A stretch of DNA of 64,000 nucleotides. Origin: an uncultured Bacteroides sp. (GTDB lineage: Bacteria; Bacteroidota; Bacteroidia; Bacteroidales; Bacteroidaceae). Made by a program: the position numbers and the translations under genes. Location of the stretch: positions 1 through 64,000 of the forward strand of contig NZ_CAJUHF010000010.1 in assembly GCF_910585845.1 (NCBI RefSeq), given 5' to 3'. The notes under the pieces were generated by a model. The model ran no database searches, was not told the DNA's origin, and was given only the letters and a program-made list of their open reading frames with translations. This document shows, piece by piece, positions 53,238 through 61,949 of the stretch. Position 1 is the first letter of the stretch. Each line of letters starts with the position of its first letter.

Positions 53238-53588
53238 ATGAACTTTACTTTGTTAGTAGTCGTCTTACTGACGGCAATTGCTTTTGTGGGTATCGTGATC
53301 GCGCTGTCCAAGGCGATATCACCCCGTTCATTCAACCCACAGAAAATGGAAGCATACGAATGCGGTATTCCCACACGCGGCAGGTCGTGGATGCAGTTCA
53401 GGGTAGGTTACTACCTGTTTGCCATCCTGTTCCTGATGTTCGATGTGGAGACGGTATTCCTGTTTCCGTGGGCAGTCATCACCCGCGACCTGGGGCTGAC
53501 CGGACTGTTCAGTATCCTGTTTTTCTTACTCATCCTCGTATTGGGACTTGCCTACGCTTGGCGGAAAGGAGCATTGGAATGGAAATAA
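53238..53588 (+). CDS. nuoA: NADH-quinone oxidoreductase subunit A
   Basis: NuoA is a small membrane subunit at the junction of the arm and membrane parts of complex I. The 116-residue protein has three helices and the conserved loop MEAYECGIPTRGRSWMQFRVGYYL, with the cysteine of the quinone-channel loop, then FLMFDVETVFLFPWA, the acidic helix-2 motif. It begins the nuo operon and overlaps nuoB by 10 bp. Confidence 0.97.
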   Translation: MNFTLLVVVLLTAIAFVGIVIALSKAISPRSFNPQKMEAYECGIPTRGRSWMQFRVGYYLFAILFLMFDVETVFLFPWAVITRDLGLTGLFSILFFLLILVLGLAYAWRKGALEWK

Positions 53589-54172
53589 ACAAGAAACCCA
53601 AAATAAAATCTATCCCGTATGAAGAATTTACGGATAACGAGACTTTGGAGAAACTCGTCCGCGAACTTAATGCCGGAGGTGCAAACGTCGCCCTCGGCGT
53701 ACTGGACGATTTCATCAACTGGGGACGCAGCAATTCGCTGTGGCCACTTACGTTTGCAACAAGCTGTTGCGGCATCGAGTTCATGGCTCTGGGCGCCGCA
53801 CGCTACGACATGGCACGCTTCGGATTTGAAGTAGCCCGTGCCAGTCCGCGACAAGCAGACATGATTATGGTGTGCGGAACCATCACCAACAAGATGGCGC
53901 CCGTACTGAAACGACTGTACGACCAGATGCCCGACCCGAAGTATGTAGTAGCCGTAGGCGGATGCGCCGTCAGTGGTGGACCGTTCAAGAAGTCTTACCA
54001 TGTCGTAAACGGAGTCGACAAGATCCTGCCGGTAGATGTCTATATTCCGGGATGCCCTCCCCGTCCGGAAGCCTTTTACTACGGCATGATGCAACTGCAG
54101 CGCAAAGTGAAAATAGAGAAGTTCTTCGGCGGAGTGAACCGGAAAGAGTCCAAACCGGAAAACGAAGAGTGA
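53579..54172 (+). CDS. nuoB: NADH-quinone oxidoreductase subunit B
   Basis: NuoB carries the N2 [4Fe-4S] cluster that passes electrons to quinone. From ATG 53579, which overlaps the end of nuoA, it has 197 residues. The four ligands are the tandem Cys-Cys of TSCCGIEFMALG, the Cys of VGGCAVSGGPF and the Cys of IPGCPPRPEAFYYG. RYDMARFG and CGTITNKMAPVLKRLYDQM are family blocks. The upstream part of the long frame overlaps nuoA and is discounted. Confidence 0.97.
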   Translation: MEINKKPKIKSIPYEEFTDNETLEKLVRELNAGGANVALGVLDDFINWGRSNSLWPLTFATSCCGIEFMALGAARYDMARFGFEVARASPRQADMIMVCGTITNKMAPVLKRLYDQMPDPKYVVAVGGCAVSGGPFKKSYHVVNGVDKILPVDVYIPGCPPRPEAFYYGMMQLQRKVKIEKFFGGVNRKESKPENEE

Positions 54173-54196
54173 CAATAAACGAAACATCATCAAGAT

Positions 54197-55786
54197 ATGG
54201 ATAATATACGATTTATAGAACCGGCAGCCCTGCACGACGAGATGCTCCGCCTGTATCGCGACGAACAGATGGACTTCCTGAAATGCCTGACCGGCATGGA
54301 CTGGGGAGAAGCAGACGAGAATGACCCGACCCGCCCTTACGGCTTGGGCGTAGTCTATCATCTGGAATCTACCGCCACAGGCAAGTGTACAGCTGTACGC
54401 ACCTCTACCCCCGACCGCAATACCCCCGAACTGCCCACTGTCAGCGACATCTGGAAAGCAGCCGACTTTCTGGAACGCGAAGTGTACGACTTCTATGGCA
54501 TTGTTTTCATCGGTCATCCCGACATGCGCCGCCTCTACCTGCGCAACGACTGGGTGGGCCATCCGATGCGTAAGGACAATGATCCCGAAAAGGACAACCC
54601 GTTGCGCATGGATAACGAAGAGACCATAGATACCACCACCGAGCTTGAGTTGAATCCGGACGGCACGGTGAAGAACAAGGAACTCGTGCTCTTCGGCGAT
54701 GAAGAATACGTGGTAAACATCGGTCCCCAACATCCCGCCACGCACGGTGTGATGCGTTTCCGCGTATCCCTGGAGGGAGAAAACATCAAGAAGATAGACG
54801 CCAACTGCGGATATATCCACCGGGGCATCGAGAAAATGTGCGAAAGCCTCACCTACCCGCAGACACTGGCACTGACCGACCGCCTCGACTATCTGGGCGC
54901 ACACCAGAACCGTCACGCCCTGTGCTCATGCATCGAACAGGCAATGGGTATCGAAGTAAGCGACCGCGTGAAGTATATCCGTACCATCATGGACGAATTG
55001 CAACGCATCGACTCGCATTTGTTATTCTTCTCTTGTCTGGCCATGGACTTAGGCGCCCTGACCGCTTTCTTCTACGGTTTCCGCGACCGCGAGAAGATAC
55101 TCGACATCTTCGAGGAGACATGCGGCGGCCGTCTGATCATGAATTACAATACCATCGGCGGAGTACAGGCAGACCTCCATCCCAACTTCCAGAAACGGGT
55201 GAAAGAGTTTATCGCGTACCTGCGTGGAATCATCCACGAGTACCATCAGGTATTCACCGGCAACATCATCGCCCAACAACGAATGAAGGGCGTAGGCGTG
55301 TTGAGCCGCGAAGATGCCATCGCCTTCGGAGCCACGGGCGGCACAGGACGTGCCAGCGGTTGGGCTTGCGACGTGCGTAAACGTCATCCGTACGGTGTGT
55401 ACGACAAAGTGGACTTCAAGGAAATCATCTATACCGAAGGTGACTCATGGGCACGCTACATGGTCCGCATGGATGAAATCATGGAAAGCATGAACATCAT
55501 CGAACAGCTCATCGACAACATTCCCGAAGGTCCCTATCAGGAGAAGATGAAACCGATAATCCGCGTGCCGGAAGGGCAATACTATACCTCGGTAGAGGGA
55601 AGCCGCGGCGAGTTCGGCGTCTTTCTGGAAAGCCACGGCGACAAGACCCCTTACCGCCTGCATTTCCGTTCTACGGGATTGCCGCTGGTAAGCACCGTAG
55701 ACACCATCTGCCGCGGAGCAAAGATTGCCGACCTGATAGCCATAGGTGGAACACTGGACTATGTAGTTCCGGATATTGACAGATAA
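54197..55786 (+). CDS. nuoCD: NADH-quinone oxidoreductase fused subunits C and D
   Basis: The 529-residue protein fuses the 30-kDa (NuoC) and 49-kDa (NuoD) subunits, which form the quinone-site base. NuoC (about 1-130) shows LEREVYDFYGIVFIGHPDMRRL. NuoD (about 165-529) starts YVVNIGPQHPATHGVMRFRVSLEGE, with the His of QHPATHG near the quinone head, and has GYIHRGIEKM, YLGAHQNRHALCSC and DPGGIRGSGV-like blocks replaced by ATGGTGRASGWACDVRKRHPY. The NuoC portion is shorter than usual. A fused CD is found in Bacteroidota and some proteobacteria. Simple AG-rich repeats of about 16 bp lie after it (55820-55870). Confidence 0.95.
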   Translation: MDNIRFIEPAALHDEMLRLYRDEQMDFLKCLTGMDWGEADENDPTRPYGLGVVYHLESTATGKCTAVRTSTPDRNTPELPTVSDIWKAADFLEREVYDFYGIVFIGHPDMRRLYLRNDWVGHPMRKDNDPEKDNPLRMDNEETIDTTTELELNPDGTVKNKELVLFGDEEYVVNIGPQHPATHGVMRFRVSLEGENIKKIDANCGYIHRGIEKMCESLTYPQTLALTDRLDYLGAHQNRHALCSCIEQAMGIEVSDRVKYIRTIMDELQRIDSHLLFFSCLAMDLGALTAFFYGFRDREKILDIFEETCGGRLIMNYNTIGGVQADLHPNFQKRVKEFIAYLRGIIHEYHQVFTGNIIAQQRMKGVGVLSREDAIAFGATGGTGRASGWACDVRKRHPYGVYDKVDFKEIIYTEGDSWARYMVRMDEIMESMNIIEQLIDNIPEGPYQEKMKPIIRVPEGQYYTSVEGSRGEFGVFLESHGDKTPYRLHFRSTGLPLVSTVDTICRGAKIADLIAIGGTLDYVVPDIDR

Positions 55787-55928
55787 ACAGATCAAGGTGA
55801 AAGTAATGGGTATGGAGGAGTTAAAGGATTAAAGGAGTTGAAGATTAAAGAAGTTGAGGAGTTTACTACTTAACTGCCACATGCTTATTACTTGAGAAAC
55901 TTAATTATTAATTATTAAATTAAATAAC

Positions 55929-57005
55929 GTGTTTGACTTTAGTATAGTAACCAACTGGATTCACCAGACGCTGACATCTTACATGTCCGAAGGTCTGGCT
56001 ATATTCCTGGAATGTATAGCGATAGGCGTATGCATCATTCTGATGTATGCCTTGCTCGCCATCATTCTTATTTATATGGAGCGCAAGATCTGCGCTTTTT
56101 TCCAATGCCGCCTCGGTCCGAACCGTGTGGGCAAATGGGGAAGCATCCAGGTCATCTGCGACGTGCTGAAGATGCTGACCAAAGAAATCTTCACTCCGAA
56201 TGCCGCCGACCGCTTTCTTTATAACCTGGCACCGTTCATGGTGATCATAGCCTCGTTCCTGACGTTCACCTGCCTGCCCATCAACAAAGGTATGGAGGTG
56301 TTGAACTTCAACGTAGGTATATTCTTCCTCCTATCCGCATCGAGCATGGGTGTGATAGGCATCCTGCTGGCAGGCTGGGGCTCCAACAACAAATTCTCAC
56401 TAATCGGCGCCATGCGTAGCGGGGCACAGATCATCTCGTATGAATTGTCCGTAGGACTGAGCATCCTGACTATGGTAGTGCTGATGGGTACCATGCAGTT
56501 CTCCGAAATCGTGGAAGGACAGGCGGACGGCTGGTTCATCTTCAAAGGACACCTCCCTGCCCTGATAGCCTTCATCGTCTACCTGATAGCCGGAAACGCC
56601 GAATGTAACCGCGGACCGTTCGACCTTCCGGAAGCTGAAAGCGAATTGACGGCAGGATATCACACCGAATATAGCGGTATGCACTTCGGCTTCTTTTACC
56701 TCGCCGAATACCTGAACCTGTTCATTGTGGCCAGTGTTGCCGTCACAATCTTCTTAGGCGGTTGGATGCCGTTCCACGTCGTAGGCATGGACGGTTTCAA
56801 CGCAGTGATGGATTGCATTCCAGGATTTGTATGGTTCTTCGGCAAGGCATTCTTCGTGGTGTTCCTGCTGATGTGGATCAAGTGGACCTTCCCCCGCTTG
56901 CGTATCGACCAGATCCTGGCACTCGAATGGAAATATCTGGTACCTATCTCAATGGTGAACCTCATCATCATGGTACTGATTGTCGTATTTGAACTACACT
57001 TTTAA
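55929..57005 (+). CDS. nuoH: NADH-quinone oxidoreductase subunit H
   Basis: NuoH forms the quinone chamber entrance. The start codon is GTG at 55929 and the protein has 358 residues and eight helices. Conserved elements are YMERKICAFFQCRLGPNRVGKWG, FDLPEAESELTAGYHTEYSGMHFGFFYLAEYLN, and the last FVVFLLMWIKWTFPRLRIDQ. The region before it (55800-55928) is low-complexity, AG-rich, and contains no gene. Confidence 0.97.
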   Translation: MFDFSIVTNWIHQTLTSYMSEGLAIFLECIAIGVCIILMYALLAIILIYMERKICAFFQCRLGPNRVGKWGSIQVICDVLKMLTKEIFTPNAADRFLYNLAPFMVIIASFLTFTCLPINKGMEVLNFNVGIFFLLSASSMGVIGILLAGWGSNNKFSLIGAMRSGAQIISYELSVGLSILTMVVLMGTMQFSEIVEGQADGWFIFKGHLPALIAFIVYLIAGNAECNRGPFDLPEAESELTAGYHTEYSGMHFGFFYLAEYLNLFIVASVAVTIFLGGWMPFHVVGMDGFNAVMDCIPGFVWFFGKAFFVVFLLMWIKWTFPRLRIDQILALEWKYLVPISMVNLIIMVLIVVFELHF

Positions 57006-57008
57006 ATT

Positions 57009-57509
57009 ATGGAAACATACAGCTATTTAGGTGGAATCGTGCATGGCATCCGCTCCCTGCTGACAGGTATGAAAACAACCATGACCGTCTTCTGCCGCCG
57101 GAAAGTGACAGAACAATATCCCGAAAACCGCACCACCCTACAGATGTTCGACCGGTTCCGAGGTACGCTGACCATGCCTCATAACGAACAGAACGAGCAC
57201 CATTGCGTGGCGTGCGGACTATGCCAGATGGCCTGTCCTAACGGTACCATCAAGGTGACGAGTGAAACAGTAGAGACCGAAGACGGAAAGAAAAAGAAGA
57301 TACTGGCAAAATATGAATACGACCTCGGCTCGTGCATGTTCTGCCAGCTTTGCGTCACAGCCTGCCCGCACGACGCAATCACGTTCGATACTGCTTTCGA
57401 GCATGCCGTGTTCGACCGCACGAAACTGGTGAAAACACTCAATCGTCCGGGTAGCCACGTCATAGAGAAAAAGAAAACAGCTGTTCCGCAAGGTGAAACA
57501 GCCAAGTAA
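57009..57509 (+). CDS. nuoI: NADH-quinone oxidoreductase subunit I
   Basis: NuoI carries two [4Fe-4S] clusters (N6a and N6b) between the peripheral input and NuoB. Both motifs are complete: CVACGLCQMACP and CMFCQLCVTACP. The length of 166 residues is normal. With no NuoE, F or G, it is the most peripheral cluster protein of this complex and therefore the likely entry point for electrons. Confidence 0.97.
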   Translation: METYSYLGGIVHGIRSLLTGMKTTMTVFCRRKVTEQYPENRTTLQMFDRFRGTLTMPHNEQNEHHCVACGLCQMACPNGTIKVTSETVETEDGKKKKILAKYEYDLGSCMFCQLCVTACPHDAITFDTAFEHAVFDRTKLVKTLNRPGSHVIEKKKTAVPQGETAK

Positions 57510-57541
57510 TCCGAAACTAAAGTAATTTGTAATTCAAGAAT

Positions 57542-58057
57542 ATGGAAATAACCCTTGAAACCGTAGTATTCTACTTTCTTGCCGTGTTCATCACCGTGTG
57601 CTCCATTCTTACTGTGACCACACGCCGCATGGTACGCTCGGCAACGTATCTGCTGTTCACGCTTTTCGGTACGGCAGGCATCTACTTCCTGCTGGGATAT
57701 ACCTTTCTGGGATCGGTACAGATCATGGTATATGCCGGCGGTATTGTCGTACTCTACGTCTTCTCCATCCTGCTGACTAGTGGCGAAGGAGACCGAACCA
57801 TCAACAAAATGAAACGCAGCCGGTTACTCGCCGGACTGGGAGCCACCGGGGCGGGAGCACTTATCGTGGTGTTTATCACGCTGAAGCATAAATTTATCAC
57901 CACCACCGACCTCGCTCCTTTGGAAATCAATATCAAAACCATCGGAAACGCCATGTTGAGCAGCGACAAATATGGCTACCTGCTTCCTTTCGAGGCAGTC
58001 AGCATCCTGCTGTTGGCATGCATCGTAGGCGGACTGATGATTGCACGTAAACGATAA
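57542..58057 (+). CDS. nuoJ: NADH-quinone oxidoreductase subunit J
   Basis: NuoJ is a membrane subunit of five helices at the E-channel. The 171-residue protein shows the conserved RSATYLLFTLFGTAGIYFLLGYTFLGSVQIMVYAGGIVVLYVF block, with the pi-bulge tyrosine and glycines, and LLLACIVGGLMIARKR at the end. nuoK begins 13 bp after it. Confidence 0.96.
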   Translation: MEITLETVVFYFLAVFITVCSILTVTTRRMVRSATYLLFTLFGTAGIYFLLGYTFLGSVQIMVYAGGIVVLYVFSILLTSGEGDRTINKMKRSRLLAGLGATGAGALIVVFITLKHKFITTTDLAPLEINIKTIGNAMLSSDKYGYLLPFEAVSILLLACIVGGLMIARKR

Positions 58058-58070
58058 AAAGGAATTGATT

Positions 58071-58379
58071 ATGATACACATGGAATATTATCTGATAGTC
58101 TCCGCTATCATGTTTTTCGCCGGTATTTACGGATTCTTTACCCGCCACAACACACTGGCCATACTGATCAGCGTCGAGCTGATACTCAACGCCACGGACA
58201 TCAACTTCGCAGTGTTCAACCGTTTCCTGTTCCCGGACGGGCTGGAAGGCTATTTCTTCGCCCTGTTCTCCATTGCCATCTCGGCAGCCGAAACGGCAGT
58301 GGCGATAGCGATTATGATTAACATCTACCGTAACATACGAAGCATCCAGGTGGGTAAACTGAATGACATGAAATGGTAG
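58071..58379 (+). CDS. nuoK: NADH-quinone oxidoreductase subunit K
   Basis: NuoK has three helices with two buried Glu residues involved in proton movement. From ATG 58071 it has 102 residues. The Glu of LISVELILNATDINF and the Glu of SAAETAVAIAIMI are both present. An ATG at 58080 is another possible start. Confidence 0.96.
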   Translation: MIHMEYYLIVSAIMFFAGIYGFFTRHNTLAILISVELILNATDINFAVFNRFLFPDGLEGYFFALFSIAISAAETAVAIAIMINIYRNIRSIQVGKLNDMKW

Positions 58380-58415
58380 TATCAAGATTACAATAACTGA
58401 TAAATAAAGTTATAT

Positions 58416-60305
58416 ATGGAATATACAATTTTCATCCTGCTCCTTCCGTTCCTCTCCTTCCTCACGCTGGGAATAGCCGGCAAATGGATGACGCATCGGA
58501 AGGCAGGCTTCATCGGCAGCACGGTATTGGCGGTAGTGACCCTATTGAGCTATATCACTGCCTGGCAATATTTCTCCGCCCCGCGCCTTGAAGATGGCAC
58601 TTTCGCCACCCTTATGCCTTACAACATGACCTGGCTGCCTTTCACGGAGACACTGAGCATAGACTTGGGCATCCTGCTCGATCCCATATCCGTCATGATG
58701 CTCATCGTCATCTCTACCGTGTCGCTGATGGTACACATCTACTCTTTCGGCTACATGAAAGGGGAACGCGGTTTCCAACGGTACTACGCCTTCCTCAGCC
58801 TGTTCACCATGTCCATGCTCGGACTGGTGGTGGCAACCAATATTTTCCAGATGTACCTGTTTTGGGAGTTAGTGGGCGTCTCTTCTTATCTGCTCATCGG
58901 ATTCTACTATACGAAACCGGCTGCCATCGCGGCAAGCAAGAAGGCTTTCATTGTCACCCGCTTTGCCGATTTGGGATTTCTGATCGGTATTCTTATCTAC
59001 GGGTATTACGCAGGCACGTACACTTTCCAACCCGATGAGATGTCCTTGCTGACAGGAGGCGCTGCAATGCTTCCTCTTGCCCTTGGACTGATGTTCGTCG
59101 GCGGTGCCGGAAAGAGTGCGATGTTCCCGTTGCACATCTGGTTACCGGACGCGATGGAAGGTCCTACACCGGTCAGCGCACTGATTCACGCGGCTACGAT
59201 GGTCGTGGCGGGTGTCTATCTGGTAGCGCGAATGTTTCCGTTGTTCATCGGTTATGCACCGGACGTGTTGCATATAGTGGCCTACGTAGGCGCATTCACG
59301 GCATTCTATGCCGCTTCCGTGGCTTGCGTACAGAGTGACATCAAACGTGTACTTGCCTTCTCTACCATCTCGCAAATAGGTTTCATGATGGTTGCTTTGG
59401 GCGTCTGCACTTCTGCTGACCCGCATCATGGCGGTTTGGGGTATATGGCGGGGATGTTCCACCTCTTTACACACGCCATGTTCAAGGCATTGCTCTTCCT
59501 TGGCGCGGGCAGTATCATCCATGCGGTCCATAGCAATGAGATGTCTGCTATGGGAGGTTTGCGCAAGTATATGCCCGTGACACATGTCACGTTCCTTATT
59601 GCCTGCCTTGCCATTGCCGGTATTCCTCCCTTCTCCGGTTTCTTCTCTAAAGACGAGATACTGGCGGCATGCTTCCAGTTCAGCCCTGTCATGGGTTGGG
59701 TGATGACAGCCATTGCGGCCATGACGGCGTTCTATATGTTCCGCCTCTATTACGGTATCTTCTGGGGGAAGGAGAACAAGGAACTTCATACCGAGCACAC
59801 TCCTCATGAGAGTCCGTTGGCAATGACCTTCCCGCTGATGTTCCTCGCTGCCGTAACGGTCGTGGCAGGTTTCATTCCTTTCGGCAAGTTCATTTCTGCC
59901 GATGGCACAGCCTATACGATTCATCTCGACTGGGCAGTGGCAGGTAGCAGCATTGCTATTGCGGTTGCCTCCATCGCGATTGCTACAATCCTGTATGCAC
60001 GCTCCCAGCAACCCGTTGCCGATGCACTTGCCCGCCGCTTCCACGGTTTGTGGACGGCAGCCTATCATCGTTTCTACATGGATGAAGTCTATCAGTTCGT
60101 TACCCACAAAATCATCTTCGGTTGCATCTCCCGTCCTATCGCCTGGTTCGACCGTCATGTAGTGGACGGCTTCTTCGACTTCCTTGCCTGGAGTGCCAAT
60201 GCCACCAGCGACGAGATACGTGGGCTGCAAAGCGGACAGATTCAGCAATACACCTACGTATTCCTGTTGGGTACGCTGGCGCTAATCCTGCTGTTGCTGT
60301 TATAA
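58416..60305 (+). CDS. nuoL: NADH-quinone oxidoreductase subunit L
   Basis: NuoL is the distal antiporter-like proton pump with a long lateral helix. The 629-residue protein has WELVGVSSYLLIGFYYT (helix 5 Glu), then GAGKSAMFPLHIWLPDAMEGPTPVSALIHAATMVVAGVYLVARM with the key Lys and His, and the ISQIGFMMVALGV and FTHAMFKALLFLGAGSIIHAV blocks. The C-terminal lateral helix region is present. It lies between nuoK and nuoM. Confidence 0.97.
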   Translation: MEYTIFILLLPFLSFLTLGIAGKWMTHRKAGFIGSTVLAVVTLLSYITAWQYFSAPRLEDGTFATLMPYNMTWLPFTETLSIDLGILLDPISVMMLIVISTVSLMVHIYSFGYMKGERGFQRYYAFLSLFTMSMLGLVVATNIFQMYLFWELVGVSSYLLIGFYYTKPAAIAASKKAFIVTRFADLGFLIGILIYGYYAGTYTFQPDEMSLLTGGAAMLPLALGLMFVGGAGKSAMFPLHIWLPDAMEGPTPVSALIHAATMVVAGVYLVARMFPLFIGYAPDVLHIVAYVGAFTAFYAASVACVQSDIKRVLAFSTISQIGFMMVALGVCTSADPHHGGLGYMAGMFHLFTHAMFKALLFLGAGSIIHAVHSNEMSAMGGLRKYMPVTHVTFLIACLAIAGIPPFSGFFSKDEILAACFQFSPVMGWVMTAIAAMTAFYMFRLYYGIFWGKENKELHTEHTPHESPLAMTFPLMFLAAVTVVAGFIPFGKFISADGTAYTIHLDWAVAGSSIAIAVASIAIATILYARSQQPVADALARRFHGLWTAAYHRFYMDEVYQFVTHKIIFGCISRPIAWFDRHVVDGFFDFLAWSANATSDEIRGLQSGQIQQYTYVFLLGTLALILLLLL

Positions 60306-60356
60306 TAGAGAAATGTCAATCGTAATTCGTAAACAGTAAAAAACACAATAGTAAAG

Positions 60357-61829
60357 ATGAACATATTAAGTATTTTTGTTCTCATCCCTCTGCTGATGCT
60401 TCTCGGCCTCTGGCTGAGCCGCAATGTTCGGCAGATACGTACGGTAATGGTGACCGGTGCATCAGCATTGCTACTGTCTGCTATATGCCTGACCATTGCC
60501 TACCTGCATGCCCGCGCCGCCGGAGAGACTGGCACCATGCTTTTCTGCGCGGATATGCCTTGGTATCCGGCACTCAACATACACTATTCGGTCGGTGTGG
60601 ATGGAATCTCAATAGCCATACTGTTGCTTTCCGCCATCATCGTCTTTACCGGCACATTCGCCTCCTGGCGTTTGCAGCCGCTGACCAAGGAGTATTTCCT
60701 TTGGTTCACCCTGCTCTCGCTCGGCGTATTCGGTTTCTTTATCTCCACTGACTTGTTCACAATGTTCATGTTCTATGAGGTGGCGCTCATCCCGATGTAC
60801 CTGCTGATCGGCGTATGGGGCAGCGGACGCAAAGAGTACTCCGCCATGAAACTGACCCTGATGCTGATGGGTGGTTCCGCCTTCCTGTTGATTGGTATCC
60901 TCGGCATCTACTATGGTGCCGGCGCTACGAGCATGAATATACTGGATATCGCCGCACTGCACAACATCCCCATCGAGCAACAACGCATCTGGTTTCCGTT
61001 GACGTTCCTCGGATTCGGAGTGTTGGGCGCCCTGTTCCCGTTCCATACATGGAGTCCCGACGGACATGCTTCCGCACCTACCGCTGTCAGTATGCTGCAC
61101 GCCGGTGTATTGATGAAGTTAGGAGGTTACGGCTGTTTCCGCATCGCCATGTACCTGATGCCGGAAGCTGCCCAGGAGTTAGGGTGGATATTCCTGATAC
61201 TGACAGGCATCTCCGTGGTCTACGGTGCCTTCTCGGCTTGCGTGCAGACAGACTTGAAGTACATCAACGCCTACTCCTCCGTATCCCACTGCGGACTTGT
61301 GCTCTTCGCTCTCCTGATGATGAATCAGACAGCCTGCACGGGTGCCGTCCTGCAGATGCTCAGCCACGGATTGATGACTGCCTTGTTCTTTGCCCTGATC
61401 GGTATGATATACGGACGTACACACACGAGGGACATACGCGAGCTTTCCGGACTGATGAAAATCATGCCTTTCCTTGCCGTGTGCTACGTCATTGCCGGAC
61501 TTGCCAACCTCGGACTTCCGGGGCTGAGCGGTTTCGTGGCTGAGATGACCATCTTCAATGGTGCCTTCCAGCATACCGATGTTTTCCATCGCACGTGGAC
61601 CATCATTGCCTGTACCAGCATCGTGACTACTGCCGTTTATATCCTCCGGCTTGTCGGTAAGATACTCTACGGCACCTGTACCAATAAGCACCACCTGACC
61701 CTGACCGACGCTACGTGGGACGAACGTACTGCCGTCATCATCCTCATCGTCTGTGTGGCATGCCTGGGTATGGCTCCGCTGTGGATAAGTACGATGATCG
61801 GAGAGAGTGTGGTGAAGTTTATAATTTAG
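60357..61829 (+). CDS. nuoM: NADH-quinone oxidoreductase subunit M
   Basis: NuoM is an antiporter-like proton pump of 14 helices. The 490-residue protein has MFYEVALIPMYLLIGVWG (helix 5 Glu), FGVLGALFPFHTWSPDGHASAPTAVSMLHAGVLMKLGGYGCFRI with the pump Lys and His, and YSSVSHCGLVLFALLMM. The length is typical. A 120-bp gap with ATTCATAATTC repeats and a TATGATTTATG inverted repeat precedes nuoN. Confidence 0.97.
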   Translation: MNILSIFVLIPLLMLLGLWLSRNVRQIRTVMVTGASALLLSAICLTIAYLHARAAGETGTMLFCADMPWYPALNIHYSVGVDGISIAILLLSAIIVFTGTFASWRLQPLTKEYFLWFTLLSLGVFGFFISTDLFTMFMFYEVALIPMYLLIGVWGSGRKEYSAMKLTLMLMGGSAFLLIGILGIYYGAGATSMNILDIAALHNIPIEQQRIWFPLTFLGFGVLGALFPFHTWSPDGHASAPTAVSMLHAGVLMKLGGYGCFRIAMYLMPEAAQELGWIFLILTGISVVYGAFSACVQTDLKYINAYSSVSHCGLVLFALLMMNQTACTGAVLQMLSHGLMTALFFALIGMIYGRTHTRDIRELSGLMKIMPFLAVCYVIAGLANLGLPGLSGFVAEMTIFNGAFQHTDVFHRTWTIIACTSIVTTAVYILRLVGKILYGTCTNKHHLTLTDATWDERTAVIILIVCVACLGMAPLWISTMIGESVVKFII

Positions 61830-61949
61830 GATTTATGATTTATGGGATGTACAATGCAATACATAAATCATAGCCATAAGCAAACGCACCATTCAGAATG
61901 CATCATTCATAATTCATAATTCATAATTCAAAATTCAAAATTTAAAAAC

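Noticed and set aside
61837..61949. ATTCATAATTC repeats before nuoN as a functional array
   Set aside because: The period is about 10 bp, the sequence is very AT-rich, and it resembles common low-complexity DNA, so I did not group it with the 11-bp family.
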